Below are positions 32,560-43,400 of a stretch of DNA of 64,000 nt, piece by piece. Location of the stretch: contig NC_062979.1 in NCBI RefSeq assembly GCF_023078275.1, positions 16,225,848-16,289,847 on the forward strand, given 5' to 3'. The stretch comes from Leguminivora glycinivorella. Lineage: Eukaryota > Arthropoda > Insecta > Lepidoptera > Tortricidae. The position numbers and the translations under genes are program-made. The notes below the pieces were generated by a model. That model saw nothing but the letters and a program-made list of their open reading frames with translations. It ran no database searches and was not told the origin of the DNA. Position 1 is the first letter of the stretch, and each line of letters begins with the position of its first letter.

Positions 32560-32711
32560 TACAGTCAACCAATTGGAACCACATTGGAACCCTAGGACGC
32601 TGTAGAACTATGTCATAATGACGTTATACAGCAGATTGTAAGAAATCTCCTTACTGCTTGTCATTTTAACATGGTTGTAGAGTGGCCTAGGGTTCCAATT
32701 GGTTGACTGTA
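32560..32711. mobile_element. MITE with TA-bounded 21-bp inverted ends
   Basis: TACAGTCAACCAATTGGAAC at the left is mirrored by GTTCCAATTGGTTGACTGTA at the right, perfect over at least 20 bp. The interior has no coding capacity. TA at each border fits a Tc1/mariner-type non-autonomous element. Confidence 0.82.
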
Positions 32712-33476
32712 CTATCGTACAGTACGGCCACTCCCACTCCCCGCTGAAAGAGCCGCCCTTCCCCTCTCGGTTACCTCACACTTACCGCCTGTCAAAAACG
32801 CGAACAGTCGACCTGTCATATTTCACTCATACTTACAAGCATAGCACGCGTTCACCTACACGAGCTTAGACTGTGTGCTAAGAACGCGCCTCTTTCAGAA
32901 TATATTTGATCGTCATAGCCCGAGGTGTGCTACCTCCTGGATCCCCCGGTCCTCACTTGAGGACATAAGCTCAAAAAAAATCTCATGCGAAATGTCAAAG
33001 CAGCATAACAAGTTTGTAGGCATATAACGTTACTGAACGAAACTGTCAACCAAATAAAACAGACACCTAGCCTCAGATGGCCAATCAGCGATCAGTACGG
33101 CTTTGACATCTGTCACCACCGGCTACACGGTGTCCCGCGGTAAGTAAATCCGAATTTATCTCACTGAAAGTCTAATTATATATTTTTGTTTGGTTTTAAT
33201 TAATAAACATATAATGTATTTCATATGTCAGTAAGTAGATTTCATCCATATAGTTAAAAAACTTTGGTTTTATATAGCTTTGAAGTTTATGTACTCGTGT
33301 GAGTACTAGCGGATTTAAACAAGTAATTTATGTTCTCGGACGAGTACAACCGGTCTTAATAATGTAAGATTTTTTATTTCACATAAAAGTTGATTACATT
33401 TTAATTCCGATTTTCAGGCTTAAAAAACTGTGGAATAGAGGAAAGAAGAAGATATATATCAGAAGTTATCAGATAG
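32712..33476. other. unassigned DNA with a half-MITE
   Basis: 32880-32935 (GCGCCTCTTTCAGAATATAT, ...GTCATAGCCCGAGG) resembles the inner arm tips of the 36.6-38.5 kb palindrome. The rest is unassigned. Confidence 0.4.
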
Positions 33477-33641
33477 AATAAGATTGTATTAGAGCTAAAC
33501 ACCGTCAGCTGTGATGAAGAAGATGTTTCTGAGGGTGAACTGGCTCCAAGAGATAAAGATTCGAAGATTGAGATTGCACATGCATCTTCTTCATTTAGAC
33601 TTCATCAGCAAAATGGCTCGGCATATGCCTATGATAACTAA
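33477..33641 (+). CDS. possible terminal exon fragment, unknown protein
   Basis: A 54-codon frame open from a stop at 33474 to TAA at 33639. It begins NKIVLELNTVSCDEEDV and ends LHQQNGSAYAYDN, an acidic, serine-rich composition that looks more protein-like than the overlapping frame starting at 33511. A possible acceptor (ATTTTCAG, about 33411-33418) lies upstream, but an in-frame stop intervenes. An AATAAA lies downstream near 33827. No family is recognised. It may be the end of a host gene, a retrocopy or chance. Confidence 0.22.
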   Translation, partial: NKIVLELNTVSCDEEDVSEGELAPRDKDSKIEIAHASSSFRLHQQNGSAYAYDN

Positions 33642-34479
33642 AAAGCAAACAAGGATGCCTTCAAACTGGAAGAAGAGTAGAAAACCACATGCTCTAGATT
33701 ATAGCTAGAGCATTTGGTACTACTTCTTTGGGTATCCGTGTCTAACTATTCAGAGAAACTGTTATGTATACTGATTTCCATACCAAACAACAGTCAATTT
33801 TGTGAGTCTTATTATTTTGTATTATTAATAAAATTAAGATACAAAATAATTATCTTCACTAGTCACTGATACTGAAAAACACATGTACTAAAAACTAAAT
33901 TTTAATGTAAGACAAAAGTCCTAATCAATGTAAGACTGAGAATTTAAGTTACTTAATTAAAGCTTAATCTATAAGGTAAGATAAATATGTCCTATGAAAT
34001 CTAAAACTGAATATTAAAGTTAGGTACTGAATTAAAAGTAAACTATAAATGTTAAGATAAGATAAAAATGTCCTAAGAAATGTCAGCCATAAAATGTTAT
34101 TTATTTAGTAAGGAAAATTGTTAGGTACTGTAATTTCTAGTTTAGTTTTCATTCAAGTAATTTGCTTAATATGCAACTTACGTACCTTTATTACATATGT
34201 ACTATTATACTAATAGTATCTACACAATTTATTCCAGAAGAGTTTACTATCAAACCGAATTTTTATTTTTTGCCTGTACTATTAAGTACCTACAGAAGTA
34301 TATTTTTGTGTTTATTATACAAGATTCATAGAATTTCGGTTTATTTCAGATTGAATTAATATAGTTTTCATATAATAAGTATTTTTATATTTTTTTTATG
34401 TAATTAAAGTTGATTTCTGTAGTATTTTGTTATATTTGTTTGGTGTCCCGAGTGAGGACAAAGTCCCCCACTGAGCATG
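33642..34479. other. unassigned AT-rich DNA
   Basis: No supported feature was found. The open frame at 34162-34359 is hydrophobic by composition of AT-rich DNA only. Confidence 0.5.
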
Positions 34480-35150
34480 AAACTTACAATAACTTGCAGT
34501 AAGTTTACATACCTCACATTTGTAAGTTTAGAATGTAAGGTCGGAGAAATATGACAACAACATTCAACTTATTGGTAATTTGAAACTTTCAGAAAATTAG
34601 TAGTGCTATATTATTGTAACATGACAAATGAAAACTAATATTATAATATTGCAAGGATGTTTTGATTACAAGTTATTTAAATGTTCATTTATTACATTGC
34701 TGCAACAAGGTATTAGCTATATTACATATGCAACGTTACAGCAACATTAACTTTTAAACATCAAGTTTTCAATGTTACTTCAATGTCTAAACTTAAAGTT
34801 TCCCAAATGTTCAAAATCAATATTACTGCAACTGACCACTTGAAATATTGGTTTTATGCAGTTGCTGCAATATCACAAATTAAGATTTACTTCAATAAAA
34901 CCTTTTGATATAACCGGTATATTTTTTTTGTAACATTACAGATAATTATAAATACAATGTCACAGCAATTGCTTTTTTTAAAGAATTCATTTCTCAATGT
35001 TGCACCAATTTGTAATATTTACGTTTATTGAACATTTCACATCAACATTACAGTCATTGATCGTTTTAAATATACGTTTGATAATTTTGCTGCGATATCA
35101 AAATTAGCACTCTTTCAATGAGTCTATTTATAAGGGCATAACATTACGGT
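34480..35150. repeat. degenerate iterated ATGTTAC/GCAACATT region, copy 1
   Basis: Words such as CAACGTTACAGCAACATTAA, TCAATGTTACTTCAATG, TTACTGCAACTG, CAATGTCACAGCAATTG and CAACATTACAGTCATTG recur in both orientations at irregular 30-60 bp spacing. The same vocabulary fills 52900-53480. There is no coding capacity and no clear ends. Confidence 0.5.
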
Positions 35151-35340
35151 AAATTATAAACAGTGTAAATGTTTAAGCTAGATTTTTTTACATTGTTTTT
35201 CTACTCCTCTTTTGGAGATTTCACATTCGGTTATTCTCGAGAAAATTCAAAATTGTTATTTCTTGATTAAACTATAGTCTGTCAAACAAGTCTGTCAATA
35301 AATAAGAACAAAGTAAACTATATGCATCCTATTCTTTAGG

Positions 35341-35769
35341 TGCGGTCGCTAGACGGCGGACGCAGATCTGGACAATGAATATACACTTAACCGTGCAAAT
35401 TATCGGTCGACGGTCGCAGACGTGGCCTTGAGCGCATGGACGTCCGATCGAAATCTGGCTCGCTGGATGTTTTGGTCAGCCGAAGCCACGTCCCGAAGAC
35501 CGTGCACACTGATCGGTCGCGGTCGCGGTCGCTCGACGGCGGACGTCCGCGTAGTATGTTCCTAGCTGTAATAGTTTTCTGTTCTGAGATTAAAGCTAGG
35601 AACATACTACGCGGACGTCCGTCGTCGCGCGACCGTGGACGCGGATCTGGATAATGAATATACACTTAACCGTGCAAACTATCGGTCGAAGGTCGTGGAC
35701 GTGGCCTTGAGCGCATGGACGTTCGATCGAAATCGGGCTCGCTGGATGTTTTCATCAGCCGAAGCCACG
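35341..35769. repeat. direct duplication flanking a palindrome
   Basis: 35350-35485 and 35637-35769 are about 90% alike (GAATATACACTTAACCGTGC, GTGGCCTTGAGCGCATGGAC, CTCGCTGGATGTTTT). Between them 35518-35640 is a palindrome whose arms contain GGACGTCCGCGTAGTATGTT followed by CCTAGCT, around a 26-bp loop. The overlapping open frames on both strands come from this symmetry. Confidence 0.7.
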
Positions 35770-35960
35770 GCGTGATACTCTGCAGCCGTACCACCTCGCT
35801 TTATTGTGCTCAGATTACCATGGTGGAATGTACCTCTGACGTACCTCTTGTACCTCGTCGGAAATTAAATGTACTGTACATGTAGTTTACCAGAAATATG
35901 GGTTTAAAAGGGGTCCGACTGGGGAGTACTACTCCCCAACTTGAAGTTAGGTTCTGTAGA
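35770..35960 (+). mobile_element. partial relative of the large palindromic element
   Basis: It begins GCGTGATACTCTGCAGCCG and runs through CTTTATTGTGCTCAGATTAC and GTACCTCGTCGGAAATT to GGGGAGTACTACTCCCCA, colinear with 36622-36790. It shows more divergence and has no mirrored arm, so it is an older or solo end. Confidence 0.7.
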
Positions 35961-36459
35961 CCCTGATGAATAGGTCAGATGGAAAAGGCGGTATTCCTAG
36001 GCATGGCACACATGTACCCTTGTTTCGCCGATAAACTTTTCATCGACAACAAATCATCGAAAATTTAGTTCGAGTAATTTTGTTTCAACTACTATTTATT
36101 TGAAATTTTCTTAGGTATTATTAGGTACCTACGAGTATAACGTGCGCATCCCGTACGTAGCGGCGTGTACATCAGTGGGGTTCGAGCCAAACCACAGACC
36201 ACATTAATATTATATATATTGTGAAACTGGTAAAGGGTGTGATGGTGTTCCCTTTACTGAGCGCAGACTATTTAGCTTGAGGTTCCCAATAAGTTGGCAC
36301 TCTTAAAAGACGGTGAAGGGTTCAGGCCTGGCTAATTAGAACAACAGCAATAGGATTCATTAGTAGGTACTATCTAACACTAATACCGTAAGTGGTATAT
36401 CTGTACACTGTCTTTGCTTACACTGAACTGCACTTTGACTATGGCCGCGACGGCAGCGG

Positions 36460-36597
36460 GTGGACTGAAAAGGGTCCGATATCGGAGGCAAGACCGATAT
36501 CGCATACATTACAGGCGCCATCTTGGATTGTTTTCATCGAAATCCTTCCGACATCCGATATCGGATCGGATAATGTGAAAACGGACTTACTAGGAAA
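36460..36597. mobile_element. MITE family G, copy 1
   Basis: The right end CCGATATCGGATCGGATAAT then GTGAAAACGGACTT matches 54743-54800. The complement of AGTGCGTTTTCACATTA starts 59782 and 60598. The left end is degenerate. The interior has CGCCATCTTGGATT, as at 59848. Confidence 0.6.
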
Positions 36598-37144
36598 GAT
36601 ACAACGTGTGATCGGAATTGCGCGTGATACTCTGCAGCCGGACCACCACGCTTTATTGTGCTCAGATTACCATGGTGGAATGTACCTCTGACATACCCCT
36701 TGTACCTCGTCGGAAATTGCATGTACCTCAGTAGTTTGCCAGAAATATGCATTTAAAGGGGTCCGGCTGGGGAGTAGTACTCCCCAGCCGGACCACGGCT
36801 GTACCCGCTCATATCACTGACTTCAAGATATAATTTAACTATCACAAGAATGTACCTGTTACATACCCGTGAATAAGTTGTTTATTCCTTTTAAAAAGTG
36901 GCCTTATACATTATTTTTCACACATTAAAATTTTTGGTTATCGCGGTTAGTACGCGATTTCGTTAGCGCCTGAAATATGTGAATAGCAATGTTTTGCGTT
37001 TATATGAAATTGCGGAAAAATCTCATAAGGTATTACATCGACTTAAATTCAATTGTATATTTAGTATACATAATATATGTAATATTTATTACAGTATAAT
37101 CTTTGTGTTATAACTTTCACATCATAAATATGTATATTATAATT

Positions 37145-37232
37145 CCGAAAAACTCATCGGTACGAGCCGGGGTTTGAACCCGAGACCTCCGTATTGAAAG
37201 TCGCACGCTCTTACCGCTAGGCCACCGTTAGG
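37145..37232 (-). repeat. tRNA-like SINE head in left palindrome arm
   Basis: The minus strand reads GGTGGCCTAGCGGTAAGAGC (A box) and GGGTTCAAACCCCGGC (B box), then GATGAGTTTTTCGGAATT, the same SINE type as 31801-32062. The mirrored copy is at 37934-38024. Confidence 0.78.
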
Positions 37233-37317
37233 TATCTTTATTTATTTTTTTCAAGTTTAAAGATGTACAGATGTAGTGTGAAAAGGTTTTCCTTCGTATT
37301 TTTCCGGAAACGTTCGT

Positions 37318-37455
37318 AAGGTGCATTAGGGTAATTCCGAATGATAGAAATGCTCGGATAATTCCGAAAGGGAAATGTAGATATGATGGAAATAATGGCG
37401 ATTTTTATGCGACTTTCGTAATTAGATGACTTTCGGAATTACCCTAATGCACCTT
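37318..37455. mobile_element. MITE family K in left palindrome arm
   Basis: Inverted ends GGTGCATTAGGGTAATTCCG and its complement enclose GATATGATGGAAATAATGGC. A mirrored copy lies at about 37708-37845. A free copy is at 51409-51526. Confidence 0.78.
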
Positions 37456-37707
37456 ACCAACGTTAGTACGTTTTATCACTCCTCTGACTATGGCGATGAA
37501 ATATATGAAAGAGGCGTGTTCCTAATATCCATACAGTGAAGAACTGTAGCAAACCTCCGATCATGTTGGAGATAGACAGGAAAAAAAAAACATAGTAAGT
37601 ATTCATAGGTGTGTTGCTGACTGGAACTATCAACTATCAGGAACACGCCTCTTTCATATATTTCATCGCCATAGTCCGAGGAGTGATAAAACGTACTAAC
37701 GTTGGTA

Positions 37708-37845
37708 AGGTGCATTAGGGTAATTCCGAAAGTCATCTAATTACGAAAGTCGCATAAAAATCGCCATTATTTCCATCATATCTACATTTCCCTTTCGGAA
37801 TTATCCGAGCATTTCTATCATTCGGAATTACCCTAATGCACCTTA
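37708..37845. mobile_element. MITE family K in right palindrome arm
   Basis: This is the exact mirror of 37318-37455 on reading, so it was duplicated with the arm and did not insert independently. Confidence 0.75.
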
Positions 37846-37933
37846 CGAACGTTTCCGGAAAAATACGAAGGAAAACCTTTTCACACTACATCTGTACATC
37901 TTTAAACTTGAAAAAAATAAATAAAGATACCTA

Positions 37934-38024
37934 ACGGTGGCCTAGCGGTAAGAGCGTGCGACTTTCAATACGGAGGTCTCGGGTTCAAACCCCGGCTCGT
38001 ACCGATGAGTTTTTCGGAATTATA
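37934..38024 (+). repeat. tRNA-like SINE head in right palindrome arm
   Basis: This is the mirror of 37145-37232: GGTGGCCTAGCGGTAAGAGC, GGGTTCAAACCCCGGC, GAGTTTTTCGGAATT. Confidence 0.78.
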
Positions 38025-38541
38025 ATATACATATTTATGATGTGAAAGTTATAACACAAAGATTATACTGTAATAAATATTACATATATTATGTATACTA
38101 AATATACAATTGAATTTAAGTCGATGTAATACCTTATGAGATTTTTCCGCAATTTCATATAAACGCAAAACATTGCTATTCACATATTTCAGGCGCTAAC
38201 GAAATCGCGTACTAACCGCGATAACCAAAAATTTTAATGTGTGAAAAATAATGTATAAGGCCACTTTTTAAAAGGAATAAACAACTTATTCACGGGTATG
38301 TAACAGGTACATTCTTGTGATAGTTAAATTATATCTTGAAGTCAGTGATATGAGCGGGTACAGCCGTGGTCCGGCTGGGGAGTACTACTCCCCAGCCGGA
38401 CCCCTTTTAAATGCATATTTCTGGCAAACTACTGAGGTACATGCAATTTCCGACGAGGTACAAGGGGTATGTCAGAGGTACATTCCACCATGGTAATCTG
38501 AGCACAATAAAGCGTGGTGGTCCGGCTGCAGAGTATCACGC

Positions 38542-39354
38542 CGGAATTGCGACCTTACGCCATAGGTACGCTATTAACTAACTGGATCTTATCTTGGGTA
38601 GTTAAGAAGCCTTTCCAAGCAAGCGTAACACACGTTTTTGTATGGGATACAATTCATGTAAAGATGGCAAACAGACAATAAAATTTATCAACGTAGCTAC
38701 TCATAAACTCATTCAACATTAAGTGACTCATAAACTAAAAGAAAATACTTACCTCATAAACTATTTCAGAAGACGTCGCGTCGCGTCGTTCATAAATGTT
38801 GGAGATAAGGTAATATAATAGGTGGAAACTTGAATTCGATCTTTTACTTAGAATACATACGATTATATTTAATTTTACACAATAGGATCTACCGAACTAC
38901 AGATTATTATAAAAATGCACTGCTTTAAAATGATCACAAAATAAATAATCTAAAATCGGTGCTGCTGCTTTTTTTTCCGAATCAGTCTTTACACTGGCTC
39001 TAAGACCCCTAACCCTCCATAACTGACTCGAGAAAATTTAAATTTCTTAAAACTGTTTTACAGTATTCAACTATGGGACTGACAAGAAACTCGCCATACG
39101 TATTTCTTTTACATCTTAACACGTTCGCCCCGGTACTGTTTTACTGAATTGCCTATACTATGCCAGTAAACATTATCTTAATCACACATTACAATACATG
39201 CTACTGGTATTCTACGAAATTCATAGTCCTATGCCACTAGCATTAAGGCTGGTTTTAGTGTCACGCGGACGGTCCGCGCGACTAATTTGTATGAAGTTGA
39301 TGTTGTCGTCCGCGCCACTTTATAATGCTCCCTGAACTTCATACATACCTATTA
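38542..39354. other. unassigned DNA
   Basis: No gene was seen. A short GC-rich inverted pair (GTCACGCGGACGGTCCGCGC, ... GTCCGCGCCACT) lies at 39260-39320 and may be a MITE remnant. Confidence 0.45.
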
Positions 39355-39500
39355 CATACATACGTACGAGAACTCGCATACGAGTTTTATTACATTGCTG
39401 TATTTGATGGCTGTGCATAATTGTATGTAACATCAACAGCCCGCAATGTGATTAAAATCGCATGCGAGTTCGCACGCCGTCTAAATCAGGCCTAACGATA
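39355..39500. mobile_element. MITE family H, copy 1
   Basis: The right end reads ATCGCATGCGAGTTCGCACG then CCGTCTAAATCAGGCCT. The left end has CGAGAACTCGCATACGAG. A related copy in the other orientation is at 55821-55930 (GGCCGATTTAGACGGC...GCATGCGA). Confidence 0.5.
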
Positions 39501-39885
39501 AACTATTTGTTGCTTATTTGGTTTCTATCACTTTCATCATTCGATATCCGTTATCTTATAATATCCATATTACATATAGATTCTAGGATTATTGTCATAA
39601 ATAAGTAATGTAGTAACCGAAGACAGTATTATAGAGATTATTTGTTGAATTCATTTAGACACAATAAAACTATGGAAACGGATTATATCGCGTATAATGA
39701 ATTTACCATTCATCCCGACGTTTCGAACACTTTACAGCATTTGTGGTCAACTGAGGAAAAATTACAATGTGCAAAAGCTACCCACATACAAGAAATATTA
39801 ATGAAGACACAGTTAATAAAGCTAGTTATACAATATTTAACAAATTTTACATTACTAGGTATGTAAAAACAATTAATTAGTTAAT

Positions 39886-40596
39886 CTACACAAAATTTGC
39901 AAAACCAAATGGCGAATGTCCAACACCATACATTCTGGGTAGATACCGCTTCTCCTTAGCAAGAAACAGCTTATCAAACTTTATAGCGTGATTGACTTTA
40001 TCCATGACATGTTCAGAGACTGCAGACCTTTGCCAACGGTGCTTGACATCCGCTATGTGTTCCTTCACCCATGTGGAAATACTTCGTTTCGTCTGCCCTA
40101 CATATGACAGGCCGCACTCACAGTCTAACCTGTACCCTCCTGCATTTTGTAGAGGAGTTTGACACTTCATAGACCTCAGGAATTGTGACATCTTCTTCAT
40201 GGGCTTCAAATAAGTTTTAATGAAAGTCCGTTTCAAGATGTGACTGATCCTATATGTGACCCCTCTAAGAAAAGGCAAAATAGCAAGCTGGCGCTCGACT
40301 GTAGGGATCTTCAAACAGGCCTTCTGCTTGACATGCAGTATCTTGAGCTTTTTCGTCAACAGCGCCTGCCTGGCATGTCGAAGCTCCGCGGCCAAATTCT
40401 GGTTGTCACATATCCTCTGAGCTCCCTGAAACAAAGATTTGCCCATAGTAGCTAGTTGACAGGGATGGTGGTGAGATTGGCCATTTATGTACCTATCAGT
40501 ATGAGTAGGTTTTCTATACACAGTGCAACCTAAGCTATTATCAGGATTCCTCAAAATGAGAACATTCATGAAGGGACGAGAACAGTCTTTATCCAT
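39886..40596 (-). pseudogene. Penelope-like RT C-terminus and GIY-YIG endonuclease
   Basis: A 236-codon frame. After FMNVLILRNPDNSLGCTVYR and KPTHTDRYING (the post-palm block of Penelope RTs) comes a linker. The GIY-YIG module follows as GGYRLDCECGLSYVGQTKRS, with the arginine and EH helix in STWVKEHIADVKH and a later EHVMDKVNHAI block. The GIY and YIG positions read GYRL and YVG, as often in this family. The preceding RT core is in a different frame, so the protein is interrupted. Confidence 0.85.
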
Positions 40597-40626
40597 AGTA
40601 AATTGTATCGTATGACCATTTAAATT

Positions 40627-40854
40627 CTATCCATAGTGAACTATGAAGAAAGTTGAAACACTACTTTTAGGAAGCATAGTAAAAGTGCCATCTACATATC
40701 TTTTGAATATCTTCGGCTGGACGGCAGCCAATGAGAGTGCTGTCTCCTCGAAGTCCTCCATAAAGATGTCGGCAACTACTGAAGACACAGGAGACCCCAT
40801 TGTCACGCCATCCACTTGAAGGTAGAATTCATCATTCCATAGCAAGTAGCCCAT
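40627..40854 (-). pseudogene. Penelope-like RT palm fragment
   Basis: A 75-codon frame with LQVDGVTMGSPVSSVVADIF and KRYVDGTF. The expected catalytic YVDD is YVDG here, which should abolish polymerase activity. It is separated from the downstream part by a frameshift near 40600-40630. Upstream RT motifs are missing. Confidence 0.82.
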
Positions 40855-40944
40855 ATGTTCTGCTCTCGCACCCTCTTCTTGACAATTTCATTGCAGTCTT
40901 TTATATTCTTGGGGCCTTTGGTTTGCTTATTTAGTCTTCACTTC

Positions 40945-41055
40945 TTCAATGTCATAATTTGGATTTCTTTCCACCCCTTTTTGCCAAGAGTGGCACAGAA
41001 ACTTAGTAGTTCATGTGCTCTGCCTACCTCTTTATGGGATAGAGGCGTGATATCT
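40945..41055 (+). repeat. SINE-like family B fragment
   Basis: AATGTCATAATTTGGATTTC, TTTTTGCCAAGAGTGGCAC and CTCTGCCTACCTCTTTATGG match the 3' half of 28930-29195. It lacks the TATG tail. Confidence 0.65.
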
Positions 41056-42334
41056 TTTTCTAAGGCCCATATTTCCCTCTTGTGCCGTCTTCTCTTCTTC
41101 AATGGCCCATTGTAGTTATTCAGTACAATATTTTTCTTCTAAAATTTGCTTCTGGACTTTTCCAACCTGCCTTGGTTTATCTATAACAAAGTAATGTTTC
41201 AGAATAGAATTGCATAAAAACAATGGGAAAAAAATTGATAGTATATAAAATAAATATTACTAGCTTTTGCCCGAGGCTTCGCATAAGTCACTCTCTGTCT
41301 CTTCCACTATTTCGACTTAAAAAATCACATCAATTTGTCACTCCATTTTGCTGTGAAGGACGGACAAACAAACAGATACACACACTTTCCCATTAGTATG
41401 GATGGGCCGGACAATGTCTGTCTCATGCACACACAGAGTTGAGCAAAAATTGCCACAATGCGACGAGTCAGAGATTGCTCAAGACCGTGACAAATGGAGA
41501 TCCATGGGTGAGGCCTTTTCCCAGCAGTGGGACACTATGTAGTCTATTAATATAGCCCGAAGCTTTAAGCAGGGTCACTACACTGGCCAGACATGTCATA
41601 TTAACATATAATAACTTACATAAAGCGGGATTTCGTCTTGTTCACAATGAGGCCGACTTCCTTTGAGACCATATATTATTTTCATCATCTCAGAACTAAC
41701 TTCCCTCAATTATCCTGTGGACTGCAAAATACTTAGATGTAGTTTATATTATTAGACCTGAAGTTTAGAATTTTTAGCAGTATGTTTATGATTCATAAGT
41801 TAAACTAAAATTATTTTCTTTCTTTGACATTTGCATTACGTTTCATCTTCATCCACATAAAATTTCTTAAAAAAGTTGTATCATTGAACAATGTTGTAGG
41901 AAGAATATACATTTAAAGTAATCAATATTAAATACATAATCATGTATAAAATCAATAAAATGTGCAAAATTTCAAAAGGCGTTATAATATGGACCACGTA
42001 TTCCGTAAATCGAAACGTGAGAAACGTCAATATACAATGTTGCCAGCTGTAACTTACAATTAACGTAGTATCTTCTTAGTAGTTTGTGCAATTAACAAAT
42101 TGACAATTTTTATTTGGTAAAATAATTTATTGATTAGCTATACTTTAGTAAGACATTGTTAAACAGACCCTAAATATTTTTAACATCGTCAAAAGATTTT
42201 AACAGTGTATTCCTGACCACTTTTAGAGACTATAATGTTATGTACTTATACTTTTCTGGATATTGCCTAGCTTCAGAGTTATTACCAATTGAAAAAAGAT
42301 GTTATTGTTAGTCAGTAAAAAGATCCTTTACGGT
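41056..42334 (+). other. mostly unassigned DNA with an RTE scrap
   Basis: 41462-41543 reads in one frame as EIAQDRDKWRSMGEAFSQQW, then DTM and a stop, the closing block of RTE-type polyproteins. The rest has no supported feature. Confidence 0.55.
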
Positions 42335-42465
42335 AGTTGATGCCACTATGGAGATTATGGTCTCATCGCATCGTCTACTTCCATATCGATAAGATTTGAT
42401 TTCGTATGCGTCGCATCGCCGTCGCGCGACCATCGCCCACGCAAGCCACGGCGTCACTATCCTCA
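42335..42465. mobile_element. MITE family C, copy 1
   Basis: It shares TTCCATATCGATAAGATTTG and ATTTCGTATGCGTCGCATCG, and the end GCCACGGCGTCACTA, with 50496-50604 (inverted interior). The left end is degraded. Confidence 0.6.
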
Positions 42466-42832
42466 TTGATAAATGTCAAAAAGTAAAAAGTAAAATCTTT
42501 CAAGAATGAAGTTTTTAGAAAAAAAAGTTAAAACTCGTTTCAAGTGCTAGTTTTATGAAAAACATTTACTTTTTACGTGAAAATACATTCAGAAACAAAA
42601 TTCATGTAATATCTTTTTTTTGATTTACACAAAAAATGGGTGGTTAAATAGTATATTTCGGCTTATTCACTCCCACGGTGTATAAAGGGAATTAAGATAT
42701 ACAAGAAGCAAGGCCTTTGACACTGTCTCAGTTACCTTACCATCCTACTCAAAAAGCTAGAACATTGGGGGATTCGGGGGTCGCATTGGATTGGCTTGCT
42801 AGCTTACAGGGCGCACACAAATTGGATCACCG

Positions 42833-43400
42833 ATCCTAAAAACCGGCCAAGAGCGTGTCGGGTCACGCTCAGTATAGGGTTCCGTAGTTTCCCGTATATT
42901 TTTTTCAAAACCTGTTTAACCTATCAAGTTGAAAATAATTATACTAGAAAGACTTTTTCAAGTTGTTGTTCAAAAGTTAGAGGGGGGCACACTTATTTTT
43001 TTCTTTTTAGAGCCATTATTTATGAAAATATTAAAAATATTTTCATATTAAAGGAAAAAATGGAAAAATTTACGCTTCCGGCGGGACTTGAACCCGCACC
43101 ATTAAAAAAAAAAAAAAAAAAAAAAAAAAATGTTTAGAATCGTTAGCAGACGTTTCTGCTTAATAAAAATTAATTTAGTATTAAAAATGTCAAAAAAAAT
43201 ATTTTTGTAAACCCCTATTCATTTTTAAATACTTATCGAACAATATATCACACGTTAGGATTGAAATGAAAAAAAAAAATTCACTCCCCACTTTACATGT
43301 ACGGGAGGGTATTCTAATATAATTATATTTTTTTTCACTTTTAATTTTACTACATTGTCGGCGTGATTGATATACATATTGGTACCACATTTCAGGTCTC
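42833..43400 (+). repeat. dispersed repeat D, copy 1
   Basis: It begins AAACCGGCCAAGAGCGTGTC then GGGTCACGCTCAG and AGGGTTCCGTAGTTT. It ends with sequence complementary to 49400-49440 (GTCGGCGTGATTGATATAC). An inverted copy is at 49270-49865. A 28-base A-run lies at 43103-43130, next to a tRNA-like GGGACTTGAACCCGC segment, so a small SINE piece may be inserted. Confidence 0.7.

Larger units (their letters stand above)
36622..38541. mobile_element. 1.92-kb near-perfect palindromic foldback element
   Basis: The arms 36622-37523 and 37639-38541 (about 900 bp each) are reverse complements with only rare differences (for example CTCTGACTATGG against CTCGGACTATGG) around a 115-bp loop. The ends are GCGTGATACTCTGCAGCCG and its complement. 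The 9-bp repeat CGGAATTGC flanks it (36613-36621 and 38542-38550). Each arm contains an inner perfect palindrome (GTCCGGCTGGGGAGTA mirrored by TACTCCCCAGCCGGAC), a tRNA-like SINE head and a MITE. It is non-coding. A 9-bp duplication plus long inverted arms points to a Mutator-like foldback (inference). A transcript would form a very long hairpin. Confidence 0.88.
39661..40960 (-). mobile_element. decayed Penelope-like element
   Basis: A minus-strand element with an RT fragment, a GIY-YIG endonuclease and a 3' non-coding part (39661-39885) shared with 289-606. It is 5'-truncated and frameshifted. Penelope-like elements pair an RT with a GIY-YIG nuclease and are distinct from LINEs and LTR elements. 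Confidence 0.85.

Noticed and set aside
35387..35665. Overlapping arginine/aspartate-rich frames on both strands (DRDRDRS-like)
   Set aside because: Both arise from a palindromic GC-rich repeat. The mirrored translation is a by-product of the inverted symmetry.
42796..43137. 113-codon frame ending in polylysine
   Set aside because: It runs through dispersed repeat D and ends in a 28-base A-run. No domain.
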